A DNA stretch of 5,453 bases from positions 1 through 5,453 of the forward strand of contig DAOSDD010000270.1 of the NCBI GenBank assembly GCA_035362115.1, read 5' to 3'. Source of the DNA: DUMC01 sp035362115. GTDB lineage: Bacteria > Bacillota > Clostridia > Acetivibrionales > DUMC01. Shown here piece by piece: positions 1 to 5,453 of this stretch; position 1 is the first letter of the stretch, and each line of letters opens with the position of its first letter. A program made the translations under genes and the position numbers. Below the pieces are notes generated by a model that saw only the letters and a program-made list of their open reading frames with translations, did not search any database and was not told where the DNA came from.

Positions 1-351
1 CATTTCTTGTTCGGAACTGAAATCATAGGTAGGAGTTGTATCCAGCACAATAATTGGAAGTTTGGTTGCTGCAAGGATATCTGAGGATTCTAATGATGGT
101 GAATATGCCAGGTGCAACGTAACTATTGCATCTACCTCATCTTTTTCAAAGGCTTTAACTGCACTTTTGAACTCGGATTTGATTCTACAAACAGGAGAAG
201 CTATTATTTCCAACCCTCTTTTTTCAAGTTCATTGATTATAGTTTTATTGAAGGCGTCTATTCCAACCCTTTTTTGTGGAGATGATTTGTCATACAGTTC
301 AATATATAATGATAGCAGCCCGATTTTAGGCTTTTGTTCATGCTTATTCAT
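1..351 (-). CDS. L-fucose/L-arabinose isomerase-like protein, N-terminal fragment (runs off left edge)
   Basis: Only the first 117 codons are present; the frame is still open at base 1. Proteins of this fold interconvert aldoses and ketoses (arabinose/ribulose, fucose/fuculose) in the cytoplasm and are usually 450-500 residues long. The visible part matches the Rossmann-like N-terminal domain: a first beta strand KIGLLSLYIELYD (residues 9-21), an amphipathic helix with RVGIDAF, then VDAIVTLHLAYSPSLESSDIL and a strand LPIIVLDTTPTYDF near residues 102-112. The catalytic Glu and His residues and the metal site lie in the missing part, so the substrate cannot be named. The start at 351 is chosen because AAGGGGGAT sits about 6 nt upstream. 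The gene lies 74 bp downstream of the LacI-type regulator on the same strand, with no clear terminator or strong promoter between them, so co-transcription is likely. A non-catalytic relative of the isomerases remains possible. Confidence 0.8.
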   Translation of the reverse strand, partial: MNKHEQKPKIGLLSLYIELYDKSSPQKRVGIDAFNKTIINELEKRGLEIIASPVCRIKSEFKSAVKAFEKDEVDAIVTLHLAYSPSLESSDILAATKLPIIVLDTTPTYDFSSEQEM

Positions 352-364
352 TTCTATCCCCCTT

Positions 365-396
365 ATAATTTGCATTTATTGCTATTAATAATTTGC
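365..396. repeat. 9-bp direct repeat between regulator and isomerase genes
   Basis: ATAATTTGC occurs at 365-373 and again at 388-396, exactly 23 bp apart, about two helical turns. The copies lie in the 74-bp gap upstream of the isomerase start, and the first is next to its ribosome binding site. Such spacing could suit paired regulator half-sites. The DNA here is so AT-rich that chance is a real alternative. Confidence 0.3.
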
Positions 397-425
397 TTTC
401 TTTTTATGTAGACACATTTTTTTGC

Positions 426-1484
426 CTATTGCATGCTGTTTCTAGTTCGTATATTACTCTTCAGAATTATATCCGTATGAGAAAGGTACTGCTTGAATTC
501 AGGCTCTTTACCTTCTATCAGGAAGTCACCCAGGTTCTTCATTGAATAATACCCCTGAAAGAAAGGATCCTGGCTAATTACAGCATCTACATAACCCTCA
601 ACTACCAGTTCATTAACTTCTGGTGAAACCTCATGTCCTATAACAATAATTTTTTTCTCTGTATTTTCATTCTTCACAGCCAAACCAACTTGATAAATTG
701 ACCCACTGTCATTATATATACCTGCAATATCCGGTATGTTTTCGATATAATATTTTGTAGCTAAATATGCGTCATAGCCCCCGGTTATTTCTATTAAATA
801 TTTCATATTATCAATAATCTCAAGCTTATCAGACATTTCCCCTATCTGTTTACAAAAGGCTGAATATCTTAGTTTGAGTGAGTATGAGAGATTTTCGCTG
901 TCTCTTACTGCTGCAATTTTCCCTTTTCCTTTTAATAACATACTCATCATTTGACCTGCTGTTCTACCCGCTTCTTCATCATTAGACCCCACATAAAATA
1001 AACTGTTAATTTCCTTTATATCATCATTTATCATAACTACTTGTATACCTTTCTTAATGCATTCATTAAGCTTCTCTATAATAGTCTCATGATAGAAAGG
1101 TTTTATAATTAGCGCATTAATACCCTCGCTTATTAGTTTTTCTATTGTATATCTTTGTGTATCAATATTGTCAAAGATCCTGTAATAGCTAACCTTTACA
1201 CCGAAATCTCTAATATTTTCATCAACATATTTAATTCCACGTTCTATTTCAGACCAGAAAAATTTAGGGTGTAGTGGCAATATTACACCAATTTTAATTT
1301 CTTTTTTCATTACCAGTGTTCTGGCGATTTTATTTGGTTTATACCCAAGTTCATTAGCTGTTTTGATAATTTTTTGTTTTGTTTCAGTGTTTATTTCACC
1401 TCTATTATGTATTGCTCTATCAACAGTAGCTATTGAAACTCCGACCTTTTGTGCAATATCTTTGAGAGTAATGTTTTTCTTCAT
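426..1484 (-). CDS. LacI/GalR-family transcriptional regulator
   Basis: This is a 352-residue cytoplasmic repressor of normal LacI-family length. The helix-turn-helix covers residues 6-25 (TLKDIAQKVGVSIATVDRAI), with the TVDRA variant in the recognition helix in place of the commoner TVSRA. A hinge NKIARTL follows at 51-57. From residue 63 a periplasmic-binding-protein-like sensor domain runs nearly to the end, with strand IKIGVILP (63-70), YVGSNDEEAGRTAG (164-177), VIGHEVSPE (281-289) and ISQDPFFQGYYSM (303-315). This type of sensor usually binds a sugar or sugar derivative. The start at 1484 is preferred over an ATG at 1508 because GGAGG (1493-1497) sits 8 nt before it, and because LacI homology begins at MKKNITLKDIA. 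The gene has a strong promoter with a palindromic operator, suggesting autoregulation, and the isomerase-like gene follows downstream. The effector is unknown. Confidence 0.93.
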   Translation of the reverse strand: MKKNITLKDIAQKVGVSIATVDRAIHNRGEINTETKQKIIKTANELGYKPNKIARTLVMKKEIKIGVILPLHPKFFWSEIERGIKYVDENIRDFGVKVSYYRIFDNIDTQRYTIEKLISEGINALIIKPFYHETIIEKLNECIKKGIQVVMINDDIKEINSLFYVGSNDEEAGRTAGQMMSMLLKGKGKIAAVRDSENLSYSLKLRYSAFCKQIGEMSDKLEIIDNMKYLIEITGGYDAYLATKYYIENIPDIAGIYNDSGSIYQVGLAVKNENTEKKIIVIGHEVSPEVNELVVEGYVDAVISQDPFFQGYYSMKNLGDFLIEGKEPEFKQYLSHTDIILKSNIRTRNSMQ

Positions 1485-1566
1485 TATATAAGCCTCCAGC
1501 TTAATCATATCTTATGCCGTTTAACTACCTTATTTAACAGATATATTTAACGCTTATTCAAATCTT

Positions 1567-1580
1567 CGGTAACGTTACCG
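1567..1580. promoter_or_regulatory. Palindromic operator for the LacI-type regulator
   Basis: CGGTAACGTTACCG is a perfect 14-bp palindrome with a central CpG, the usual layout of LacI/GalR operators. On the minus strand it lies about 5-18 nt after the predicted start of transcription, a position where a bound repressor blocks the promoter. An extra GTAACG abuts it at 1579-1584, making two direct copies of that half-site on the minus strand. No second copy of the palindrome was found in the window. Binding by the adjacent regulator is inferred. Confidence 0.75.
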
Positions 1581-1591
1581 TTACTAAATTA

Positions 1592-1620
1592 ATAATAATA
1601 TAATAATTTGATATTGTCAA
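1592..1620 (-). promoter_or_regulatory. Sigma-A promoter of the regulator operon
   Basis: Read on the minus strand, a consensus -35 TTGACA (1620-1615) and a -10 TATTAT (1597-1592) are separated by exactly 17 bp. Transcription would start near 1585, giving a leader of about 100 nt before the regulator start codon, with the palindromic operator at its beginning. Confidence 0.75.
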
Positions 1621-1661
1621 TAAGAAATTTAATAAGAGTAATAAATTTCACTATTTCAATA

Positions 1662-1753
1662 GGGACAGTTCTCAAGCAGTTCAATTATCTTAATGATTTT
1701 CGACTGTCCCCATATTTAACAATTGTCCCAATACCTAAATAACTGTCTCCATA
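1662..1753. repeat. Degenerate ACTGTCCC repeat cluster, REP-like remnant
   Basis: GGGACAGT (1662-1669) is a perfect 8-bp inverted match to ACTGTCCC (1703-1710), with 33 nt between them. Two decayed copies of the right arm follow at regular steps: ATTGTCCCAATA from about 1722 and ACTGTCTCCATA from about 1742. The TG of each copy is 19 and then 20 bp from the previous one. GGGACAGTTCTC motifs of this kind are, from general knowledge, seen beside Y1 (REP-associated, IS200-like) transposases in Clostridia; no transposase gene is visible here. The block fills the space between the regulator promoter and the DUF3298 gene and may be a mobile-element footprint. Confidence 0.5.
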
Positions 1754-1770
1754 CCATGTATACTCTTAAA

Positions 1771-2415
1771 TCACGTATTAACCGCCATCTTTCCAAGGGG
1801 GCCATCTTCTCTGATAATGCTCTCCAGTTCATAGACAGATATGGGAAACTGAGGAAATCCGTAGGCATATGGAGTTAATTCATAAAGCTGGAAGTATACA
1901 ACTAATGCTTTATCGGCTATGTAGTAGTCCTGATCTGGTCTAATGCCTTTGAAATCCGAAAGCAGCGGAACCTTTCTCTCCTTTATTTGTTTTTCAATAA
2001 TTAAAGATAGTTTTTTCACATAGTTGCTTTCAGGCTTAAATAACTCATTCAGCTTATATGCTTTACCAGTAATTATATCAAATGTGAGTGACCTGATTAT
2101 AGTTAAACCATGAGCAGCAGGATAAGCAATTGTATAATTACCTATGGACAAACTTAATATTCCTCTTTCATTTGTTTTTAGTTCATACCATCCCTGAATT
2201 GATACTTTTGATAAATCCTTGTATCCTTGTTTTATAAGTTGGCGATTTTGCTCATTCATTATTTTATTTACAAGACTTAATATTACCTGATTTATCTGTG
2301 ATTGTACTGCTTGATTGGGCATGCCGACAGCAACCGGGTAGTCAATAACCATTTCACCACCGGGAGATATTATCCTCTGCGTTACGATATATACGGGGTT
2401 CTGTATAAGATCCAT
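1771..2415 (-). CDS. DUF4163/DUF3298 (RsiV/PdaC-like) domain protein without a signal peptide
   Basis: This is a 214-residue protein. Residues 8-53 (VYIVTQRI, then MVIDYPVAVGM, then a helix QAVQSQINQVILSLVNKIM) resemble the DUF4163 part. Residues 95-200 carry the DUF3298 signature: IAYPAAHGLTIIRSLTFDI with TGKAYKLNELF, then DYYIADKALVVYFQLYEL and TPYAYGFPQFPISVYEL. The same fold forms the outer part of the anti-sigma factor RsiV, which binds lysozyme, and the N-terminal part of the peptidoglycan deacetylase PdaC. Those proteins are membrane-anchored and act outside the cell. This one begins directly with the domain and has no hydrophobic N-terminal segment, so it is either cytoplasmic or the product of a gene that lost its anchor. 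The start at 2415 has GGAAGGTG about 10 nt upstream. It stands alone, 210 bp downstream of the ATPase gene. Its role is unknown. Confidence 0.75.
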   Translation of the reverse strand: MDLIQNPVYIVTQRIISPGGEMVIDYPVAVGMPNQAVQSQINQVILSLVNKIMNEQNRQLIKQGYKDLSKVSIQGWYELKTNERGILSLSIGNYTIAYPAAHGLTIIRSLTFDIITGKAYKLNELFKPESNYVKKLSLIIEKQIKERKVPLLSDFKGIRPDQDYYIADKALVVYFQLYELTPYAYGFPQFPISVYELESIIREDGPLGKMAVNT

Positions 2416-2586
2416 AATATAAATACACCTTCCATGATATTTATTACTGTTATAGTATATTCATATAACATGAAAGGTGTTAGCTTTAAAGGTTTGAAAA
2501 CCTGTTTTTATTACAGACTATATTAAGCGCTGATATGATTCTGCTCTGTAATCATTTGCCGCACTGCCTTTTATATATTATTTATC

Positions 2587-2616
2587 TTGCAATATCTACC
2601 CGGATATTCCCGGCAA
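2587..2616. other. Hairpin downstream of the AAA-ATPase-like gene
   Basis: TTGC-AATATC (2587-2596) pairs with GATATT (2603-2608) and, after a 4-nt bulge, with GCAA (2613-2616), leaving a 6-nt loop. It begins 10 bp after the stop codon of the ATPase gene. No T-run follows on the minus strand, so it is not a standard intrinsic terminator; it could protect an mRNA end or be incidental. A wider 8-bp inverted repeat, ATTTGCCG (2554-2561) with CGGCAAAT (2611-2618), overlaps it. Confidence 0.3.
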
Positions 2617-2625
2617 ATTACTATT

Positions 2626-4353
2626 TTACGAATGAATTCCCATATTTATGAAACATTTATCTGCTACAAATACAGTTACCCATTTCTTAAGCTCAGACAA
2701 ATCCCTAAGCTCCTGTGAGCTTTGATATTTCATAATCTGGCTTATTGCCTCATTTTTCTTTTCTACTACTATTTCTTCACCATATGTTTCATATTCTGAT
2801 TTTTTAATATACTTAACCTCAAGTATTGCAAAATATGAAGGGTCTATTGGCTCCCTTCTCAGTAATGCTATATCTATATATCCATCTTCCACCTCATATT
2901 CTGATTTTACCATGTAAATATTGCTTAACATGAAGTATGAAAGCATAATAAGCTTTATATATTTTTCATCAAAATTAATATAATCCCGGTTGGAAAGCTT
3001 GTGCAATGTATTTTCAATAACTGATATAAATTTATCATTTTTGCCTTCAATAGCAATTTGCCTTATACCTTCTTTGATAAAGGAAGTATTTATATCATAG
3101 CCTGTTTCTTCATTTATTTTTTTAGCGTAATACTGATAGTATAAGCCCTTGATAACATAGTTAGGCGTTTTTAAACTTACGCTATCCAATACTCTTTTAT
3201 CTATTGTAAGAAGGCCAAGGTAAAATAGCAGGGATTTAAAATCATCAGTTGTAAAGTCTTTTTCCATGCTGAATTGTCTGGTTATCTGCGCTACTATTTC
3301 CTCACCATTTAGTATCTTTTCCAGTACTTCCATATTGCCTTTCCGGTCTTTTAACTCAAACATTTTACCAAGCTTTCCATAGTCGCTGGCAATGTTTTGG
3401 TCTATTAAATCATTGGGACCTTTTTTCTTTTCTATAAAAGTTTTAAGATAATATAGTATCATGTCACTATTAAATAGCCTTTTATTTGCATCTTCAGAGA
3501 ATAAATACCCGTTATAATTTTTGTGGAGTTCTTCTATTAATGCATCCATATCATTTTCATTCATTGGAAACCGCACTGTTTCTTTAACTATCTGCCTCAC
3601 TTCATCCTCAGTAAAACCCATCATTTCATTGAAAGCTTCTTCACGAGTTATGTTGTCGGCAATATTAAACCCACTGGTAAGGCTATCTAAGGTAATTGGG
3701 CTTACCCCTGTTGCAAATATACGCTTTACGATTGTTTCAGTAGCTTTTTTTAAGACTTCGTACCACTTTCTTACAAAGCCGGTTTTGCTTATTGAATCTG
3801 CAAACAAATTAAATTGGAAGCTTAAAAGTTCATTAGCAAAGTGGTCATACTCATCAATCAAAACATAGATAGGTTTATCAATTTTATTCTTTACACTCGT
3901 AAAAAAATCTTCCAGCATATTTGCAGCTGATACATTTATATCTGATTCTTTTAGCACATAATCAAGAGTTAGCTTATAACGGCTTGTAAAATCATTGAAT
4001 GCCAGCTTTGTGATATTAATAAAGCTTTCCTCCAGCTGTTCTTTTGTGTCAGTAGTAACTCCGGAAAAATTAAATTTTAAAATATAGTATCTATTTTTCT
4101 CCTTCGTTGGATTTTGTCCTATGTAAGTATCTTTGAACAAAACATCAAAGCGATCCTTTTCATTTATATCATAGTAGTGTTGGAGCAAAGACACAAACAG
4201 GCTTTTGCCAAACCTTCTCGGTCGCAGAAAAAATAGGAATGGTGAATGGTAATTTTCAATTTTTTCTATATAGTCAGTTTTGTCTACATAGATATAATTC
4301 TCTAATGCAATTGTCTTATAATTACTAATTCCATATGGCAATCTTTTCAACAT
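2626..4353 (-). CDS. AAA-ATPase-like protein with C-terminal PD-(D/E)XK nuclease-type domain
   Basis: This 575-residue protein belongs to the widespread AAA-ATPase_like plus PD-(D/E)XK (DUF1703) family, usually 500-580 residues, common in Clostridia and Bacteroidetes and of unknown role. The start LPYGISNYKTIALENYIYVDKT (from residue 5) is the family signature. The P-loop is the variant FLRPRRFGKS (42-51), without the usual GxxxxGK glycine at its first position. Walker B is YVLIDEYD (163-170), and a sensor-like strand FATGVSPI lies at 213-220. The C-terminal part (about 480-575) has D494 in GYIDIALL, E512 and K514 in AILEVKY, and Q539 in AISQIMKY, which fit the nuclease core in order and spacing. 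No membrane segment is visible. AAAGGAG (4360-4366) precedes the start by 6 nt, and a separate promoter lies at 4430-4458. It is probably an independent gene. A defence or mobile-element role is possible but not shown. Confidence 0.88.
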   Translation of the reverse strand: MLKRLPYGISNYKTIALENYIYVDKTDYIEKIENYHSPFLFFLRPRRFGKSLFVSLLQHYYDINEKDRFDVLFKDTYIGQNPTKEKNRYYILKFNFSGVTTDTKEQLEESFINITKLAFNDFTSRYKLTLDYVLKESDINVSAANMLEDFFTSVKNKIDKPIYVLIDEYDHFANELLSFQFNLFADSISKTGFVRKWYEVLKKATETIVKRIFATGVSPITLDSLTSGFNIADNITREEAFNEMMGFTEDEVRQIVKETVRFPMNENDMDALIEELHKNYNGYLFSEDANKRLFNSDMILYYLKTFIEKKKGPNDLIDQNIASDYGKLGKMFELKDRKGNMEVLEKILNGEEIVAQITRQFSMEKDFTTDDFKSLLFYLGLLTIDKRVLDSVSLKTPNYVIKGLYYQYYAKKINEETGYDINTSFIKEGIRQIAIEGKNDKFISVIENTLHKLSNRDYINFDEKYIKLIMLSYFMLSNIYMVKSEYEVEDGYIDIALLRREPIDPSYFAILEVKYIKKSEYETYGEEIVVEKKNEAISQIMKYQSSQELRDLSELKKWVTVFVADKCFINMGIHS

Positions 4354-4429
4354 AGCCCGCTCCTTTCAGAATCTGTAAAAGCTGTTGAGGATATTTTTCA
4401 ATCATTTTTTACCGGAAGCTTTGATTACA

Positions 4430-4458
4430 ATTATAAACGATTTTCTTAATTTTAACAA
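4430..4458 (-). promoter_or_regulatory. Sigma-A promoter of the AAA-ATPase-like gene
   Basis: On the minus strand a perfect -10 TATAAT (4435-4430) lies 17 bp after TTGTTA (4458-4453), which matches the -35 consensus at four of six positions. Transcription would start near 4423, giving a leader of about 70 nt before the start codon at 4353. This makes the ATPase gene independent of the mannosidase remnant upstream. Confidence 0.55.
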
Positions 4459-4545
4459 TTAGAAATAATAGCTTCAGGGAGCATTTTCTTCCTACAATAC
4501 AAAATATAGAAAAATGCGTCTATTAACAGCTCGGAATATCAAAAA

Positions 4546-5247
4546 CTAATACTCTAATAAGCTGGTTTCTTCTATGGGTTTGTTTAAATCATCCGGTATT
4601 CTGAAAGTTTTGATTTCACACGCCCCAAATGATGTTTTCCACCTTCTGTTCAACAATGGAATTTCTATAGTTGCTTCCGTATTTTTCGCACATGTCTCAT
4701 AACATCTCAGTATGTATGCCCCCTCATCTTCCTCTCTTTTGAAAACAACTGCAACAATATTTTCTTTTAATATGCAGATTCCGCTAAGACTCTGCGACAA
4801 AACGCCTTTATGATATTTTTCAATTATGTTGGGGAACCTGGTGTTAAACTCAAAAGCTTTTCTGACAATTCCAGATTCTTTCCAATTGTCTTTATGCGGC
4901 ACCAATACATATCCAAACTCGTGAATTCCTTGATCCATAAATTCACAAAACTCATCTCTTTTTCCAAAGTGATCCATGTAATCCATGTGGGAATCTGATT
5001 TCAATACTGTTCCAAAAACATCTACCCATTGTTGACCAGGTTCCTCTTCTCCATTTGCAGGTCTTTCAATATGACCATATGGGATTTCATACACCGCAGC
5101 AGTATCAGTAATATTAACCGGGAAAGACTCTCCATAGAATTCTCCTGCATCATCATAAGCTTCTTTAATGCTGCAACCACCCATAATGTCATGAAATTGA
5201 TTGAACAATACATTTTTCCATGCTTTTTGAATCATATTACACTTCAT
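4546..5247 (-). pseudogene. Remnant of a GH38 alpha-mannosidase with internal deletions
   Basis: The open frame of 233 codons is a collapsed GH38 enzyme; intact bacterial and fungal relatives are roughly 850-1080 residues and hydrolyse alpha-mannosides. Residues 8-40 (KAWKNVLFNQFHDIMGG, then CSIKEAYDDAGEFYGE) belong to the end of the catalytic region and the middle domain. At about residue 41 the text jumps to FPVNITDTAAVYEIPYGHIERP and NGEEEPGQQWVDV (42-77), from the late beta-domain, so several hundred residues appear lost. A second, smaller jump lies near residues 78-81 (VFG to TVLKSD). The rest (about 93-233: KRDEFCEFMDQG, YVLVPH, YILRCYET, EIKTFRIPDD) is an ordinary C-terminus. The GH38 N-terminal catalytic domain and its nucleophile Asp are absent. 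In frame upstream there is a TAG a few codons before the ATG, and no ribosome binding site. It is very probably non-functional. Extents of the missing parts are judged from memory of the family. Confidence 0.82.
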
Positions 5248-5314
5248 GTATTCTATTGAAATCTATTCTAACATATTTCCCTGCAACTACAGATTTTTAT
5301 TACTATAAATTTAT

Positions 5315-5453
5315 TTTTTACTAATAATATAAACGTGAACTACACCACTATTGAAATAGCGGGCTTCGGGTTCCCGATGAAATTATGGTAATTCCAGCGG
5401 TACACCTCCGGGTTATCCAACCCCACTACTGCTGGATTGGGCTTGCCAATCCT
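5315..5453 (-). ncRNA. Candidate omega/reRNA 3' part with guide reading into flanking DNA
   Basis: TnpB nucleases of IS605-type elements use an RNA made from the 3' end of the element. Its structured scaffold stops at the element boundary, and about 16-20 nt of neighbouring DNA serve as guide. The hairpin series at 5343-5452 fits the scaffold, the boundary would be GTTCAC at 5335-5340, and the guide would start at 5334 and read leftwards on the minus strand (GTTTATATTATTAG and on). The 5' end of the RNA and its promoter lie outside the window. The structure was folded by eye, and the assignment depends on the element being IS605-type. Confidence 0.4.
5335..5453 (-). mobile_element. Probable right end of an IS200/IS605-type (tnpB) element
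   Basis: The block is GC-rich (52 of 95 bases over 5359-5453) in AT-rich surroundings and changes abruptly to AT-rich DNA at about 5334. It holds successive hairpins: GGATTGG/CCAATCC (5434-5440 with 5446-5452), GGGTT/AACCC (5410-5414 with 5419-5423), and TCGGG/CCCGA (5366-5370 with 5373-5377). On the minus strand it closes with GAAGCC, then a stem CCGCTA/TAGTGG around a 6-nt loop, then TGTAGTTCAC. A GAAGCCC-stem-GTAGTTCAC ending is how I remember many IS605-family right ends. The minus strand also has an open frame from the edge to a TAG at 5340-5342 (37 codons, containing VGLDNPEVYRWNYHN). Another frame ends sooner, in SPIQQ. I cannot tell which, if any, is the tnpB C-terminus. The left end and any transposase lie outside the window. 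Confidence 0.55.

Noticed and set aside
62..388. Plus-strand open frame of 108 codons opposite the isomerase-like gene
   Set aside because: It lies antisense to a well-supported coding region, has no ribosome binding site, and its translation resembles no family I know.
1485..1508. Upstream ATG (1508) that would lengthen the LacI-type regulator by 8 residues
   Set aside because: The GGAGG ribosome binding site lies inside this extension, and family homology begins at the ATG at 1484.
1651..1662. CTATTTCAATAG at 1651-1662 is an exact inverted match to 5348-5359 in the putative element end
   Set aside because: One 12-bp inverted match is expected by chance in an AT-rich window of this size, and the similarity stops at both sides.
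2488..2510. Possible intrinsic terminator AGGTT-TGAA-AACCT followed by GTTTTTA on the plus strand
   Set aside because: The stem is only 5 bp, no plus-strand gene precedes it, and on the minus strand there is no proper T-run.
2302..2526. Plus-strand open frame overlapping the start of the DUF3298 gene
   Set aside because: It has low-complexity aromatic content, no ribosome binding site, and is mostly antisense to a real gene.
3521..3868. Plus-strand open frame of 115 codons inside the AAA-ATPase-like gene
   Set aside because: It is the antisense shadow of a conserved coding sequence.
4481..4517. Inverted repeat GCATTTT/AAAATGC between the mannosidase remnant and the ATPase-like gene
   Set aside because: It has 7-bp AT-rich arms with a 23-nt loop and no T-run, so it is easily explained by chance in this composition.
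5237..5296. Minus-strand short frame reading GKYVRIDFNRIHEV upstream of the mannosidase remnant
   Set aside because: It is only 19 codons, in a different frame, and I could not match it to GH38 or another family with any confidence.
5335..5390. Plus-strand short frame from GTG at 5335 ending TAA, reading NYTTIEIAGFGFPMKLW
   Set aside because: It has no ribosome binding site and is better explained as the opposite strand of the hairpin-rich element end.

Overview
The window is AT-rich with polypurine Shine-Dalgarno sites (AAGGGGGAT, GGAGG, AAAGGAG). Its protein families (a TVDR-type LacI regulator, an arabinose/fucose-isomerase-like protein, a GH38 mannosidase remnant, an AAA-ATPase-like/PD-(D/E)XK protein and a DUF3298 protein) are typical of an anaerobic, polysaccharide-using Firmicute of the class Clostridia. 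That assignment is inferred from family knowledge. All supported genes lie on the minus strand, so the window reads from right to left.

The right edge (5335-5453) is a GC-rich block, about 55% GC by hand count over 5359-5453, with several hairpins. It ends in a stem followed by TGTAGTTCAC on the minus strand. This looks like the right end of an IS200/IS605-type element, and possibly the 3' part of the omega (guide) RNA of a TnpB nuclease. Next to it lies the wreck of a GH38 alpha-mannosidase (4546-5247). It is cut off at its 5' end and carries two apparent in-frame internal deletions, yet stays open to the stop codon.

The middle holds two unrelated single genes. One is a 575-residue AAA-ATPase-like protein with a C-terminal PD-(D/E)XK nuclease-type domain (2626-4353), with its own promoter at 4430-4458. 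The other is a 214-residue DUF4163/DUF3298 (RsiV/PdaC-like) protein with no visible export signal (1771-2415). Between the latter and the regulator is a degenerate repeat cluster built on ACTGTCCC (1662-1753), resembling decayed REP-type sequence.

The left third is a sugar-use unit. A LacI-family regulator (426-1484) is followed after 74 bp, in the same direction, by the first 117 codons of an L-fucose/L-arabinose isomerase-like protein (1-351). A good sigma-A promoter (TTGACA-N17-TATTAT, 1592-1620) with a perfect 14-bp palindrome just downstream of the likely start of transcription (1567-1580) suggests that the regulator represses its own operon. The ruined mannosidase at the other end fits a locus that once handled plant or microbial glycans and has since been cut up by mobile DNA.
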